The notes below the pieces were generated by a model. The model was not told the DNA's origin. It did not search any database and saw nothing but the letters and a program-made list of their open reading frames with translations. From Actinomycetes bacterium (GTDB taxonomy: Bacteria; Actinomycetota; Acidimicrobiia; Acidimicrobiales; SZUA-35), in assembly GCA_024280015.1 (NCBI GenBank), contig JAJRQY010000157.1, positions 99,235 through 163,234 of the forward strand: a stretch of 64,000 bases of DNA, given 5' to 3'. The translations under genes were made by a program, and so were the position numbers. The stretch's first letter is position 1; every line of letters starts with the position of its first letter. Shown here one piece after another: positions 49,484-58,525 of the stretch.

Positions 49484-50229
49484 TCCTTCAAGGCTGTGCT
49501 GAGGCGGCGTCTGGCTCGCAGCAGGCGGGTCTTCACCGTCGGCAGAGGAACGTTCAGTACTCGGGAAATCTCGTCGTAGGCCATGCCCTCAACCTCGCGA
49601 AGGACCACGATACTTCGGGATAGGTCATCAAGAAGGTCCAATGCCTGCACGAAGGCATCCATTGCTTCGTCACCCTCGACCTTGCGTTCCACGGTTCGTT
49701 CTGATGCTGAAGCCCGCTCGGGCATGTCGGCGGGATCGGTGACCAAGGCCCGCCGCGTACGCAGGGTTGAGATTGCGGTGTTGTGAGCAATGCGCATGAT
49801 CCAGCTTCGCAGCGACGAGTCGCCTCGAAAGGTCGGCAGAGCAATCCAAGCCTTGACCATGGTGTCCTGGGCAACGTCTTCTGCCAAGGCTGAGTCTCGG
49901 ACTACTGAGTAGGCCAAGCGATAGACGGCATCAGCGTGTTCTACCACCAAGTTGTGGAGTTGTTCTGGGTCGCCCTGCTTCGCCTGGCCATTGTCGTTCT
50001 GTTTGGCTGATCCGCTCCCGGACCCACCGTCACCAACAGCCAGTCCGGCAAGGGGCGCGCCAGCTCCGGGCTCAATCGCCCAAAGCACCCGCACAAAGAG
50101 GCGACGCCTGGGAACAAGGCGGTGGAAAAAACGCATGAGGTTCATCAGACGCTTGAGACGGTAGAGGAGTCGCGCCCGATCTGCATATTTTTCTGAAACT
50201 CCTGCACCATCCCCAACAATCCCTGCCAA
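49474..50229 (-). CDS. ECF sigma-70 family RNA polymerase sigma factor
   Basis: AYSVVRDSALAEDVAQDTMVKAWIALPTFRGDSSLRSWIMRIAHNTAISTLR; region 4 REVEGMAYDEISRVLNVPLPTVKTRLLRARRRL; start uncertain. Confidence 0.92.
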   Translation of the reverse strand: MAGIVGDGAGVSEKYADRARLLYRLKRLMNLMRFFHRLVPRRRLFVRVLWAIEPGAGAPLAGLAVGDGGSGSGSAKQNDNGQAKQGDPEQLHNLVVEHADAVYRLAYSVVRDSALAEDVAQDTMVKAWIALPTFRGDSSLRSWIMRIAHNTAISTLRTRRALVTDPADMPERASASERTVERKVEGDEAMDAFVQALDLLDDLSRSIVVLREVEGMAYDEISRVLNVPLPTVKTRLLRARRRLSTALKEWE

Positions 50230-50447
50230 ACGAACGAGACACCCGTTTACACCGAGTCGAAATTCTCACTGGAGATACGTTTAACCGGATATAAGCACCT
50301 ATGGTTCTCACTGGGCGCCTTCTTTCCACTGGCTTCGGGCAGAAAAAGCTGTTGCCTTCGAAACAAATCTGAGATTTCTCGCGACTAACTCGAAACTCGA
50401 GACGTCTCTATTCTCGTAACCGATGCCCGTGGAAGGGGCCCACAGAA

Positions 50448-51140
50448 ATGAATATTGTTGCTATAGACCTGAAGTTTGGCGAAGCGCTTTCAAGCGCTGT
50501 CGACCAGCTCGTGAGTTTCGTACCCAAGCTGGTTGTCTTCTTGGTCGTGCTGCTTGTCGGCAGCTTCGTAGCCAAGTGGATTCGCCGGATTGTCGTCTCG
50601 CTACTCCGCAAGATCAACTTCGATTCCTACATCGACAAAGCTGGCCTTGGTAGCCATCTGGAACGGGCAGGGTTTGCCGACAGCGGCCGATTCATTGCTC
50701 AGATCCTCTACTACCTGATCATGTTGCTCGTACTCAAGATGGCTCTCAGCGCCTTCGGGGACAATGCAATCAGTGACGCACTGGACGATCTTGTTGGCTT
50801 CATCCCCAAGATGATCGTGGCCATCGCCATCATCATCATCACCGGTCTGGTGGCGAACGCAGTCGGCGGAATGCTCCGCCCTGGGCTCTCCGAGGTCGCT
50901 GCCGGTGACACGGTCGCTCGACTCGCCGTCGCCGCAATCTGGGTAGTCGGAGTCTTCGCCGCAATCGATCAGATCGAATTCGCCGAAGACATCGTCGACA
51001 CCCTCTTCACCGCAATTGTCGGCAGCCTCTCCATGATCATGGTGATCAAGTTCGGAGTCGGCGGAATCTGGGCAGCCAGAGACCACTTCTGGCCAGCCGC
51101 TTACGATCGCATCTCAGGCAAAGACTCCTCGGAGGTCTGA
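50448..51140 (+). CDS. conserved TM-helix / MscS-related membrane protein
   Basis: Repeated FVPKLVVFLVVLLVGSFVAKWIRRIV and GFIPKMIVAIAIIIITGLVANAVGGMLRPG units. Confidence 0.8.
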   Translation: MNIVAIDLKFGEALSSAVDQLVSFVPKLVVFLVVLLVGSFVAKWIRRIVVSLLRKINFDSYIDKAGLGSHLERAGFADSGRFIAQILYYLIMLLVLKMALSAFGDNAISDALDDLVGFIPKMIVAIAIIIITGLVANAVGGMLRPGLSEVAAGDTVARLAVAAIWVVGVFAAIDQIEFAEDIVDTLFTAIVGSLSMIMVIKFGVGGIWAARDHFWPAAYDRISGKDSSEV

Positions 51141-51184
51141 GAAGCAAGTTCTCCTGGATCCCACCTCGGTAGGAATCAGGACTC

Positions 51185-51436
51185 GGGACAGAGTTAGGTC
51201 GGGCGATCCGACTCTGTCCCATCTAAGTCTCGCTCGCCGCAGCGAGGGTCCTGGCTTGAATCAATCCCTCCTCAAGCCGGACCACCTTTCTGGAGAAGGG
51301 CGACCTCCAGTCGCCTGGCCTGGAGTTCCCTCCCCAGGTCAGGCATCAATCTCCTCCGGCTAGACCGGAAACAGTTTCCGACCACGATCGGGAAAAGGAA
51401 AGTGCAGGGCCGGTGGGCGATCCGGTCCTGCGCTTT
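51185..51436. other. hairpin-rich intergenic region (possible structured RNA and/or tandem terminators)
   Basis: GGGACAGAGT...ACTCTGTCCC (51185-51220), CTCGCT/AGCGAG, GGCTTGA/TCAAGCC, GGCGAC/GTCGCC, AAAGtGCAGGGCCGG/CCGGTCCTGCgCTTT (51399-51436). Confidence 0.6.
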
Positions 51437-51530
51437 CGCCGTTTTACCTTCTGTGATTTCGCCTACCGGTCTTTGGTCTCCACCGGGTCGCCAAGACTGG
51501 GACTAGCGAGTCAGGAAGATCGGGTTGCAG

Positions 51531-51570
51531 CCAGGGAGACTGGGCTACTGCCAGGGAGACTGCTACCGGG
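51531..51570. repeat. imperfect 20-bp direct repeat overlapping the stop codon of the MBL-fold gene
   Basis: ccagggagactgggctactg / ccagggagactgctaccggg. Confidence 0.75.
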
Positions 51571-52141
51571 CCAAGAACGTCTTGGCGTCCTCGATGTACT
51601 GGCCGTGTCCAGGAGCTACCGATTTCAGCCGGTAACTCTTCACCCGAGCCGGGAACCCTTCAGGTACTGAGTCCATCATCAGGTCTCCGGGGATCAGCGA
51701 ACGCTCCTGTTCCAGCACAAAGACGTACTGGCCAGCGTCGGCATCAATATCAAAAGCGAATACACGGAACTCGGTGGCATCAATCTTGAAGCCATCAACG
51801 AGTTCAACATCAGCGCCTTTGAATCCAGCGGGCGCGATCAGTTCAGCGCCAGTCTTCTTCTTGAGGGCAACAGCTCCCGCAGCATTGGCATCGCACGAGT
51901 CCGTCATGATGATCCAACGGATCCGATCACCACCACAACCAGCAAGAACATCAAGATGATCGGCATCTCCTGGCCCCGGATCAATGATCACGATCTCATC
52001 AATACCAATCAGGTATGTGTTGAGCCCCGGATCTTCGCTGTCACCTTCGCACTTGTTGGCAATACGCCGAACAAGAGGGCTGAGCGCCCTGGCAACACCA
52101 GGAGTAATTGGTGGTAGTGGAATCGGTTCTTCGATGGTCAT
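51563..52141 (-). CDS. MBL-fold metallo-hydrolase-like protein, divergent
   Basis: LNTYLIGIDEIVIIDPGPGDADHLDVL...VFVLEQERSLIPGDLMMDSVP...VAPGHGQYIEDAKTFL; canonical HxHxDH replaced by SCDANAAG. Confidence 0.75.
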   Translation of the reverse strand: MTIEEPIPLPPITPGVARALSPLVRRIANKCEGDSEDPGLNTYLIGIDEIVIIDPGPGDADHLDVLAGCGGDRIRWIIMTDSCDANAAGAVALKKKTGAELIAPAGFKGADVELVDGFKIDATEFRVFAFDIDADAGQYVFVLEQERSLIPGDLMMDSVPEGFPARVKSYRLKSVAPGHGQYIEDAKTFLAR

Positions 52142-52167
52142 CTGAGTTTTCTCCTCCGCAGGCGGAG

Positions 52168-52641
52168 CTAGCCCAACTCGCGTTGAGCCGGTGGGTAGGC
52201 ATCACGAGGAATCGAGTCACCGTCGACAACAACACTGTCGACGTCAACCACTGATCGCCCGAAACGCTGATAGGGCCGGATCCATGTCTGAATCCGGGAT
52301 CGAACCGCCGGTCGAGCGAGGGCCCGAATCGGTGGAACAAACAACAAGATGGCCAGGATGGCCGAAACGAAACCAGGAAGGACAAGGAGAAGGCAGGCAA
52401 CCAGGACAAGAGCCCGGTCTGCAATCTTGTCCGCGACCAATGAGTCACCATTGGCCACACTAGAAATAGTCGAGCGGAAGAAGCCTGCACCCTGCCTTCG
52501 CAAGACAACCACACCAAGAACTGAGAGCGCGACGAGCAGAAGGGCAGTCGGAAGTGCACCAAAAACACTGGCGAGCTGAACCATTGCGAACAGCTCGACC
52601 ACCGTGATCACAAACAAGAAGACCGCTACCGGAGAGAACAT
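52168..52641 (-). CDS. FxsA family membrane protein
   Basis: FALVVELFAMVQLASVFGALPTALLLVALSVLGVVVLRRQG-type N-terminus and VLPGFVSAILAILLFVPPIR. Confidence 0.85.
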   Translation of the reverse strand: MFSPVAVFLFVITVVELFAMVQLASVFGALPTALLLVALSVLGVVVLRRQGAGFFRSTISSVANGDSLVADKIADRALVLVACLLLVLPGFVSAILAILLFVPPIRALARPAVRSRIQTWIRPYQRFGRSVVDVDSVVVDGDSIPRDAYPPAQRELG

Positions 52642-52758
52642 CAGCAGCCCATTCTACCCGGCACACCACTCTCCGAGACCGCACAACACTCAGGCATGCC
52701 AGTTTGCCCGGTACAGCACGCGCCCGCGACGGACCCACAATCTCTATCATCGGAGACA

Positions 52759-54111
52759 ATGACACCGCCATCCGGCTCAAAAAGACCGCCATCCGACCCC
52801 GAACGACCACCCTCCGTCGACAAGCTTGCTCGTTCAATCTCTCATCTTGATCTTCCTCATCCACTTGCGGTTGAGGTCGCTCGGCAAGCAATCTCCACTG
52901 GTCAGATCGAGTCCATTGAAGACCTCGCCCAGGCACGGCGGCGGCAAATGCTCATGCCAGTCATCAACGCAACCGGCGTTTTGCTGCACACCAATCTTGG
53001 CCGGGCTCCCCTCTCAGCAGCGACGTCAGAATCACCCTCAGCAGCCAAGGGCGCATCGAATCTTGAGCTCAGCCTGGCCGACGGCAAGCGAGGCAGTCGC
53101 CAAAAAGCCGTTGGCGATTTGTTGGCCAGCGCAACCGGAGCCGAAGCCGCCATGGTGGTCAACAACTGTGCTGGTGCTGTCCTGCTCGTTCTTGCTGCTC
53201 TGGCTTCGGGGCGAGGTGCCGCGGTCAGCCGTGGTGAGCTGGTCGAGATCGGCGGCGGCTTCCGAATACCAGATGTGATGAATCAGTCCGGGGCCAACCT
53301 GATTGAGGTTGGCACCACCAACCGCACCCGCATCGGAGACTTTGAGCAGGCGGTTTCGGAGACGGCGAATGACCTGGCTCTCATCATGCAGATCCACCAG
53401 TCCAACTATCAGATCGTTGGATTCACCGAGTCAGTTCCACTGGCTGACCTCTGCCAGCTTGGTGTTCCCGTCGTTGCCGACATTGGTTCAGGATTGCTGG
53501 ACGCGGCGTGCCCTTGGCTGAACGGACCACCTCCAGCGTGGCTTGCTTCGGAGCCCGCGGCCAAGCAAGCGTTAGAAGCGGGAGCCGGACTCGTCCTCTT
53601 TAGTGGCGACAAGCTTTTTGGTGGTCCCCAAGCTGGCATCATTGCCGGGGATGCCGATCTGGTCGCCGCCTGTAGCAAGCACCCTCTTGCTCGGGCCCTT
53701 CGGCCAGGGAGCCTGGTGCTTTCAGCTCTCCAAGAAACCGCACTGTCTTACCTCAATCGAGCAGGCGAACAGATCCCCTTCTGGCAAATGACCACTCATT
53801 CCATCAATGATCTGACCGTCCGGGCCCAAGCAATCCTTCTTGCTTTGAGAACCGGACACGACGCCTCGACTGTCGCCACCGAAGCAGTTCCCGGTGGCGG
53901 AACCCTGCCCGGCGTGAGCATTCCCAGTGTCGGTATCGAACTAAGGGGCGAACATGTTGATGATCTCCGATCACAATCTCGACCAATTATTGCTCGTGTC
54001 ACCAGTCAGAAAACCACCGTCTTAGATCTGCGAACGATCGAGCAGCAAGACGATCAATACATCGCCGAGACCCTCCGGCTTCTACTAGCAACCGACCAGC
54101 CTCCGGCATGA
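52759..54111 (+). CDS. selA: L-seryl-tRNA(Sec) selenium transferase
   Basis: VINATGVLLHTNLGRAPLS, NNCAGAVLLVLAALASGR, EVGTTNRTRIGDFEQAV, SGDKLFGGPQAGIIAG; ATG at 52759 chosen. Confidence 0.95.
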   Translation: MTPPSGSKRPPSDPERPPSVDKLARSISHLDLPHPLAVEVARQAISTGQIESIEDLAQARRRQMLMPVINATGVLLHTNLGRAPLSAATSESPSAAKGASNLELSLADGKRGSRQKAVGDLLASATGAEAAMVVNNCAGAVLLVLAALASGRGAAVSRGELVEIGGGFRIPDVMNQSGANLIEVGTTNRTRIGDFEQAVSETANDLALIMQIHQSNYQIVGFTESVPLADLCQLGVPVVADIGSGLLDAACPWLNGPPPAWLASEPAAKQALEAGAGLVLFSGDKLFGGPQAGIIAGDADLVAACSKHPLARALRPGSLVLSALQETALSYLNRAGEQIPFWQMTTHSINDLTVRAQAILLALRTGHDASTVATEAVPGGGTLPGVSIPSVGIELRGEHVDDLRSQSRPIIARVTSQKTTVLDLRTIEQQDDQYIAETLRLLLATDQPPA

Positions 54112-55829
54112 GCGTTATTGCAACTGCGGGACATGTCGATCACGGCAAATCCACCCTGGTCCGTGCGCTAACTGGAACCGACCCCGACCGTTGGGCCGAG
54201 GAAAAGGAACGTGGCTTAACCATCGATCTCGGCTTCGCCAACCTTGTCCTGGAGTCAGGCCAGGAAATTTCGCTGATCGATGTTCCTGGCCATATTCGTT
54301 TCTTGCGAAACATGTTGGCCGGTGTCGGAGCCGTTGATGGCTGTCTCTTTGTTGTCTCTGCGGTCGAAGGCTGGAAGCCTCAATCAGAAGAGCACCTTCG
54401 AATCCTGCATCTGCTTGGCATTTCCCATGGCGTGATTGCTCTAACCATGATGGACCAGGTCGATGAAGACCTGCTGGAACTGGCCCTGCTGGACGTTGAG
54501 GAACATGTGGAGGGAACCTTCTTAGAAGGTTCTGCCATCGTGCCCGTGTCTGCGCCAATGGGAACCGGGTTAGATGATCTGCGGGCGGCCATCGAGTCGC
54601 TGATGGCCAATATTGGCGAAACCCCGGACCGGGATCAGCCCCGGATCTGGATCGACCGTGCCTTTGCCCCCTCTGGTGCGGGAACCGTCATCACCGGCAC
54701 TCTGACCGGCGGTTCCTTGGCCGTTGGTGATGAGGTGTTGGCCCTACCCGGCGAACAGACGGCCCGAATTCGAAGCCTGCAAAGCCATCATCGATCGGTC
54801 GACCAAGTTGGTCCCGGCAACCGGGTAGCCGTGAACCTGACAGGGATCAATCATGGTGACCTGGCCCGAGGCCATGTTCTGGTTCGTCAGGGGCAATGGC
54901 ATCGGAGCAAGATGATCGATGCTGAGCTGAAGGTACTGGCCAGCTTGAGCCACCCCGTCTCTCGCCGAGGGGCTTATGCCGCCTACTTGGGTTCAGGAGA
55001 GTTTCCGGTAAAGGTACGAGTATTGGGTCCAGACACCCTCAAGCCCGGTGACCAGGGTGCGATCCGCCTTCATTTCAAGACCACGGTTCCGGTCCTGCCC
55101 GGTGACCGCTTCATCCTTCGAGAAAGTGGGCGAGACGAAACCATCGGCGGTGGCCAACTTCTGGATATCGACCCCCGTGTCCGAGCAGCCGACGCCAAGC
55201 CAGATCGATCAGTGGAACGAGTGATAGCCGAGCGCGGCTGGGTCCAGGTCGATGAAGTTCTGCGACTCACCGGTGAGCGGTTGGAACCAATGATTGGCCA
55301 CTGGGTCGTTGACCCTGAGGTTCTCCAGGCGACGACAACAAAGCTGTTGAGCCTGGTGGAAGAGGCCGGCCCGCTTGGCTTAGACCTCGCCTTGCTCACT
55401 GACCAGGAACGAGGTCTCGCCCAGTCATTGGAAGAGATCGAGATCGAGGCGGGCCGGGCAACCATTGGTGAGCCGGATGACCCACTGGCCGATCACCCGT
55501 GGGTTGCGGCCCTGGAGGCCAATCCATTCACGCCTCCCACTGCGGAGGGTGTTGACCGGACCGAAATTCGTGAGCTCGTTCGCCGCGGCACCGTTGTCGA
55601 ACAAGACGGCGTCTTCTTCGCCCAAGCATCACTACTGAGAGCAGGAAAGCTACTGGCCGAACGGTTCCAAACTCAGCCAGAAGGACTCACCGTGGCCGAA
55701 GTTCGAGACCTGCTCGCTACGACTCGGAAGTTCGTGCTGCCTCTACTCAATCATTTTGATCAAACCGGTCAGACGCGACGCCGCGAAGACCTACGAATTG
55801 CCGGCCCGCGCTTGCCCGAACCTGACTAG
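54108..55829 (+). CDS. selB: selenocysteine-specific translation elongation factor
   Basis: ATAGHVDHGKSTLVRALTGTDPDRWAEEKERGLTIDLGFA, DVPGHIRFLRNMLAG; C-terminal winged-helix region; overlaps selA. Confidence 0.95.
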   Translation: MSVIATAGHVDHGKSTLVRALTGTDPDRWAEEKERGLTIDLGFANLVLESGQEISLIDVPGHIRFLRNMLAGVGAVDGCLFVVSAVEGWKPQSEEHLRILHLLGISHGVIALTMMDQVDEDLLELALLDVEEHVEGTFLEGSAIVPVSAPMGTGLDDLRAAIESLMANIGETPDRDQPRIWIDRAFAPSGAGTVITGTLTGGSLAVGDEVLALPGEQTARIRSLQSHHRSVDQVGPGNRVAVNLTGINHGDLARGHVLVRQGQWHRSKMIDAELKVLASLSHPVSRRGAYAAYLGSGEFPVKVRVLGPDTLKPGDQGAIRLHFKTTVPVLPGDRFILRESGRDETIGGGQLLDIDPRVRAADAKPDRSVERVIAERGWVQVDEVLRLTGERLEPMIGHWVVDPEVLQATTTKLLSLVEEAGPLGLDLALLTDQERGLAQSLEEIEIEAGRATIGEPDDPLADHPWVAALEANPFTPPTAEGVDRTEIRELVRRGTVVEQDGVFFAQASLLRAGKLLAERFQTQPEGLTVAEVRDLLATTRKFVLPLLNHFDQTGQTRRREDLRIAGPRLPEPD

Positions 55830-55885
55830 GGCCCTGTCTTTTGCTGGCAAGCCAGTATCCAAGACCTAAGCTCTTGCTCACGGAA

Positions 55886-56146
55886 CTAGGCCGTGACGGC
55901 AGCGACCTCTCGGCGCTCGTTCTCCGTGAGCCCACCCCAGATGCCGTGTTGTTCACGGATCCCGACGGCGTAGTCCAGACACGGATCCTTTACCGAGCAC
56001 GTGAGACAAATCTCTTTTGCTCGTGCCTCTCGGCGCCTCTTGTCCGTCCTGCGCTCAAGGCGCGACGGGGGGAAGAAGATGACCTGATTTGGTCCACGAC
56101 AGGCCGCTGCTTGCTGCCACAGGTCGCTTACTTCTTGGATGCTCAC
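55886..56146 (-). CDS. WhiB family Fe-S regulator
   Basis: DLWQQAAACRGPNQVIFFPP...AKEICLTCSVKDPCLDYAVGIREQHGIWGGLTENER; GTG start at 56146 preceded by AGGAGG. Confidence 0.93.
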   Translation of the reverse strand: MSIQEVSDLWQQAAACRGPNQVIFFPPSRLERRTDKRRREARAKEICLTCSVKDPCLDYAVGIREQHGIWGGLTENERREVAAVTA

Positions 56147-56228
56147 CAGCAATCCTCCTAGTCCGTTTACGCAGACCTTAGGGCGGGTGTGACATACAAC
56201 ACAAGACCAATTCTCTAGGTCGTTTGAC

Positions 56229-57581
56229 CTAGTCGTGCTCGCGGTAGTCCTTTGCCCCTCCTTCAAGGGGGGCAACCTCCAGCAGAAGGCGGCTAATTCC
56301 GACCACTCGCAGGGTGTCTCCGGCCTTGGCCGGGGTAGCCCGATTGGTGAGTGCTCGCCACGGGGTGCCATCCACCTGGACGGTTCCTTCGGGGTCAATG
56401 TCGGTAGCGGCGATTGCTTCGGAACCAATCATCCACTTGCGGCCGATGGTTGGTGTGGAGAAGCGGGTTCGCACCATCGAGGGCATGCCGGTGTAGATGT
56501 AGAGCATCATGCCGATGACGCCGAAACCGGCAGTGACCCACGACATGCGAAGACCGTCATAGAGGAACCAGGTTCCGATCACGAACATGACCATCGATAG
56601 GAGGGAGTACAGGCGGGGGATGTTGGTTTGGATGTCGATCGCTGCGGCCAGGAACGAGAGCACAACGAGGGCCAGGGCCCATGTCCTGGTTGGTAGGGCT
56701 GCCATCCCATAGCAGCCAAGGACAAAGAGGAAGACCCCAATGACTCCAGCGACTCCAACGCCTGCGGTGTAAAGCTCAAAGATCAAGATTCCGAGGCCGA
56801 GAACGAGAAAGAGGTAGGCAACTTCGGGGCTGGCAACAGTATGGAAGAGTTGGCCACTGAGGGGCAGGGTGACAAATTCAGTGGCCGTGAGGTTGACGAC
56901 ACCGTCGCCGTTGTCAGTGACTTCGTAGCCATCTAGATAGGCCATGAACGGACGCAAGGTTGAGATGTTGACCAAGGGCCCTTCGGAGATGCCAAGGGCG
57001 ATTGCTTCTTCATCGCGAACCTTGAAGTCCAACAGTCGCTCGTATCCATCAAAGCTGACGGGGAACTCTTCCTGGGAGAGACGGGGCGTGCCAATGTCGC
57101 CAATCCATGAGCCTTGGGGCACACCGATCAGGTCGGCAGTGACCAACAACTCAGCGGTTCCACCGAGGGCGGCCGATCCGGTGGGGCCAACCCACATGGC
57201 AATCTGGAGAGGCGAGTCACGCAAGCGAGTGGCAAGATTGATGAAACGTTCGTCATCCAGAATCGAGCCGTTGGAGTTGATTCGAAGGACCAGTGCCAGC
57301 AGGCCTTCGTCTTCGGCCCGGTCCAGTTCCTTGATGAGGTAGTCATACATGACTGGGTCAAGCAGGCCGGTGAGTTCAACGATGCGGACCTTGTTGTCCG
57401 CTCCTTCGGCAATCTGAACCGTGTCGACAACCGCAGCTTCGTCAGTGCTTTCGGCGGGACTGGCCACTGCCGGACCAGAGAACACCATCATCAGTGCAGC
57501 AAACCCCAAGAGGGTTACCGCTAGGATTCGGGCCAGTGAATGCTGCCGATTTTCTGAATGCCGCTGACTTCTTTGCTGCAT
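56229..57581 (-). CDS. NfeD family protein with ClpP-class serine protease domain
   Basis: Signal peptide; VRIVELTGLLDPVMYDYLIKELDRAEDEGLLALVLRINSNGSIL; multi-TM; C-terminal OB-like domain. Confidence 0.85.
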   Translation of the reverse strand: MQQRSQRHSENRQHSLARILAVTLLGFAALMMVFSGPAVASPAESTDEAAVVDTVQIAEGADNKVRIVELTGLLDPVMYDYLIKELDRAEDEGLLALVLRINSNGSILDDERFINLATRLRDSPLQIAMWVGPTGSAALGGTAELLVTADLIGVPQGSWIGDIGTPRLSQEEFPVSFDGYERLLDFKVRDEEAIALGISEGPLVNISTLRPFMAYLDGYEVTDNGDGVVNLTATEFVTLPLSGQLFHTVASPEVAYLFLVLGLGILIFELYTAGVGVAGVIGVFLFVLGCYGMAALPTRTWALALVVLSFLAAAIDIQTNIPRLYSLLSMVMFVIGTWFLYDGLRMSWVTAGFGVIGMMLYIYTGMPSMVRTRFSTPTIGRKWMIGSEAIAATDIDPEGTVQVDGTPWRALTNRATPAKAGDTLRVVGISRLLLEVAPLEGGAKDYREHD

Positions 57582-58525
57582 CTCGCGTCCTGATCGTGGC
57601 CGGTAAGGGGGGTGTTGGCAAGACAACGGTAGGGGCAACTCTTGGCATCGCGGCAGCCAGTGTTGGACTACGGACTCAACTCATCGAACTTGACGGCCAT
57701 TCCAGCCTCGGCTCGCCCTTCGGGCTGACCGAACTTCCCTATGAAGAGGTCGAGATCCAGCCAGCTACCCACTCGTTGTCTGGCCGCTTGAGCGGGCGAC
57801 GAATTACTCCCGACAACGCCCTCGTTGAGTACCTGAGGGACCATGGTCTGAAGCGAATTGGTGGGCGGCTCGTCAAGACCGGAGCCATCGATGTTGTCTC
57901 GACCGCTGCCCCAGGTATTCATGACCTGTTAGCCCTCGGCAAGATTCGGGCCTTGGAACAATCTGGTGAGTCTGACCTGATCATTGTTGATGCGCCCGCT
58001 GCTGGTCACGCATTGACCTTCCTTCGCTCCCCGGCCGGTCTGGCCGACGCCGTTGGGGACGGTCCGATTCACGAGCAGGCCGAGCAGGTACTTGAGATGC
58101 TCGGTGATGATCGCCGCTGCCAAGTCATGCTGGTCACCCTTCCGGAAGAGACTCCAGTTAGTGAAGCCATCGAGACCGCGTACAGCTTGGAAGACGATGT
58201 TGGTCTGAAGCTTGCGCCCCTGGTTGTGAACGGAATCCTGTCTCCCATTGATGGGCTGGGTTCAGCCTTGTCGGCCTTACGAGGTCGAACCAAGGAAGCG
58301 AAGGCACTGCGAGCCGCAGCCCGGTATCGCCAGGCTCGGCGTGAGGGGCAGGTCGAGGAGCGAGATCGCTTGTCTGGCGAGTTGCCATTGAACCAGATCG
58401 GCCTAACCCAGCTCCCGACGGCTCATCTGGACGAGGCCGACATTCATGTTCTGGCCGCCCAGTTCAATCAGCAGATCAGCCAACTCGTTGTTGATGATGA
58501 TGCTGACATTGGAACCAAGTCATGA
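57536..58525 (+). CDS. ArsA-family (GET3-like) ATPase 1
   Basis: VLIVAGKGGVGKTTVGATLGIAAASVGLRTQLIELDGHSSLG; start uncertain (57494-57580). Confidence 0.85.
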   Translation: MNAADFLNAADFFAASRVLIVAGKGGVGKTTVGATLGIAAASVGLRTQLIELDGHSSLGSPFGLTELPYEEVEIQPATHSLSGRLSGRRITPDNALVEYLRDHGLKRIGGRLVKTGAIDVVSTAAPGIHDLLALGKIRALEQSGESDLIIVDAPAAGHALTFLRSPAGLADAVGDGPIHEQAEQVLEMLGDDRRCQVMLVTLPEETPVSEAIETAYSLEDDVGLKLAPLVVNGILSPIDGLGSALSALRGRTKEAKALRAAARYRQARREGQVEERDRLSGELPLNQIGLTQLPTAHLDEADIHVLAAQFNQQISQLVVDDDADIGTKS

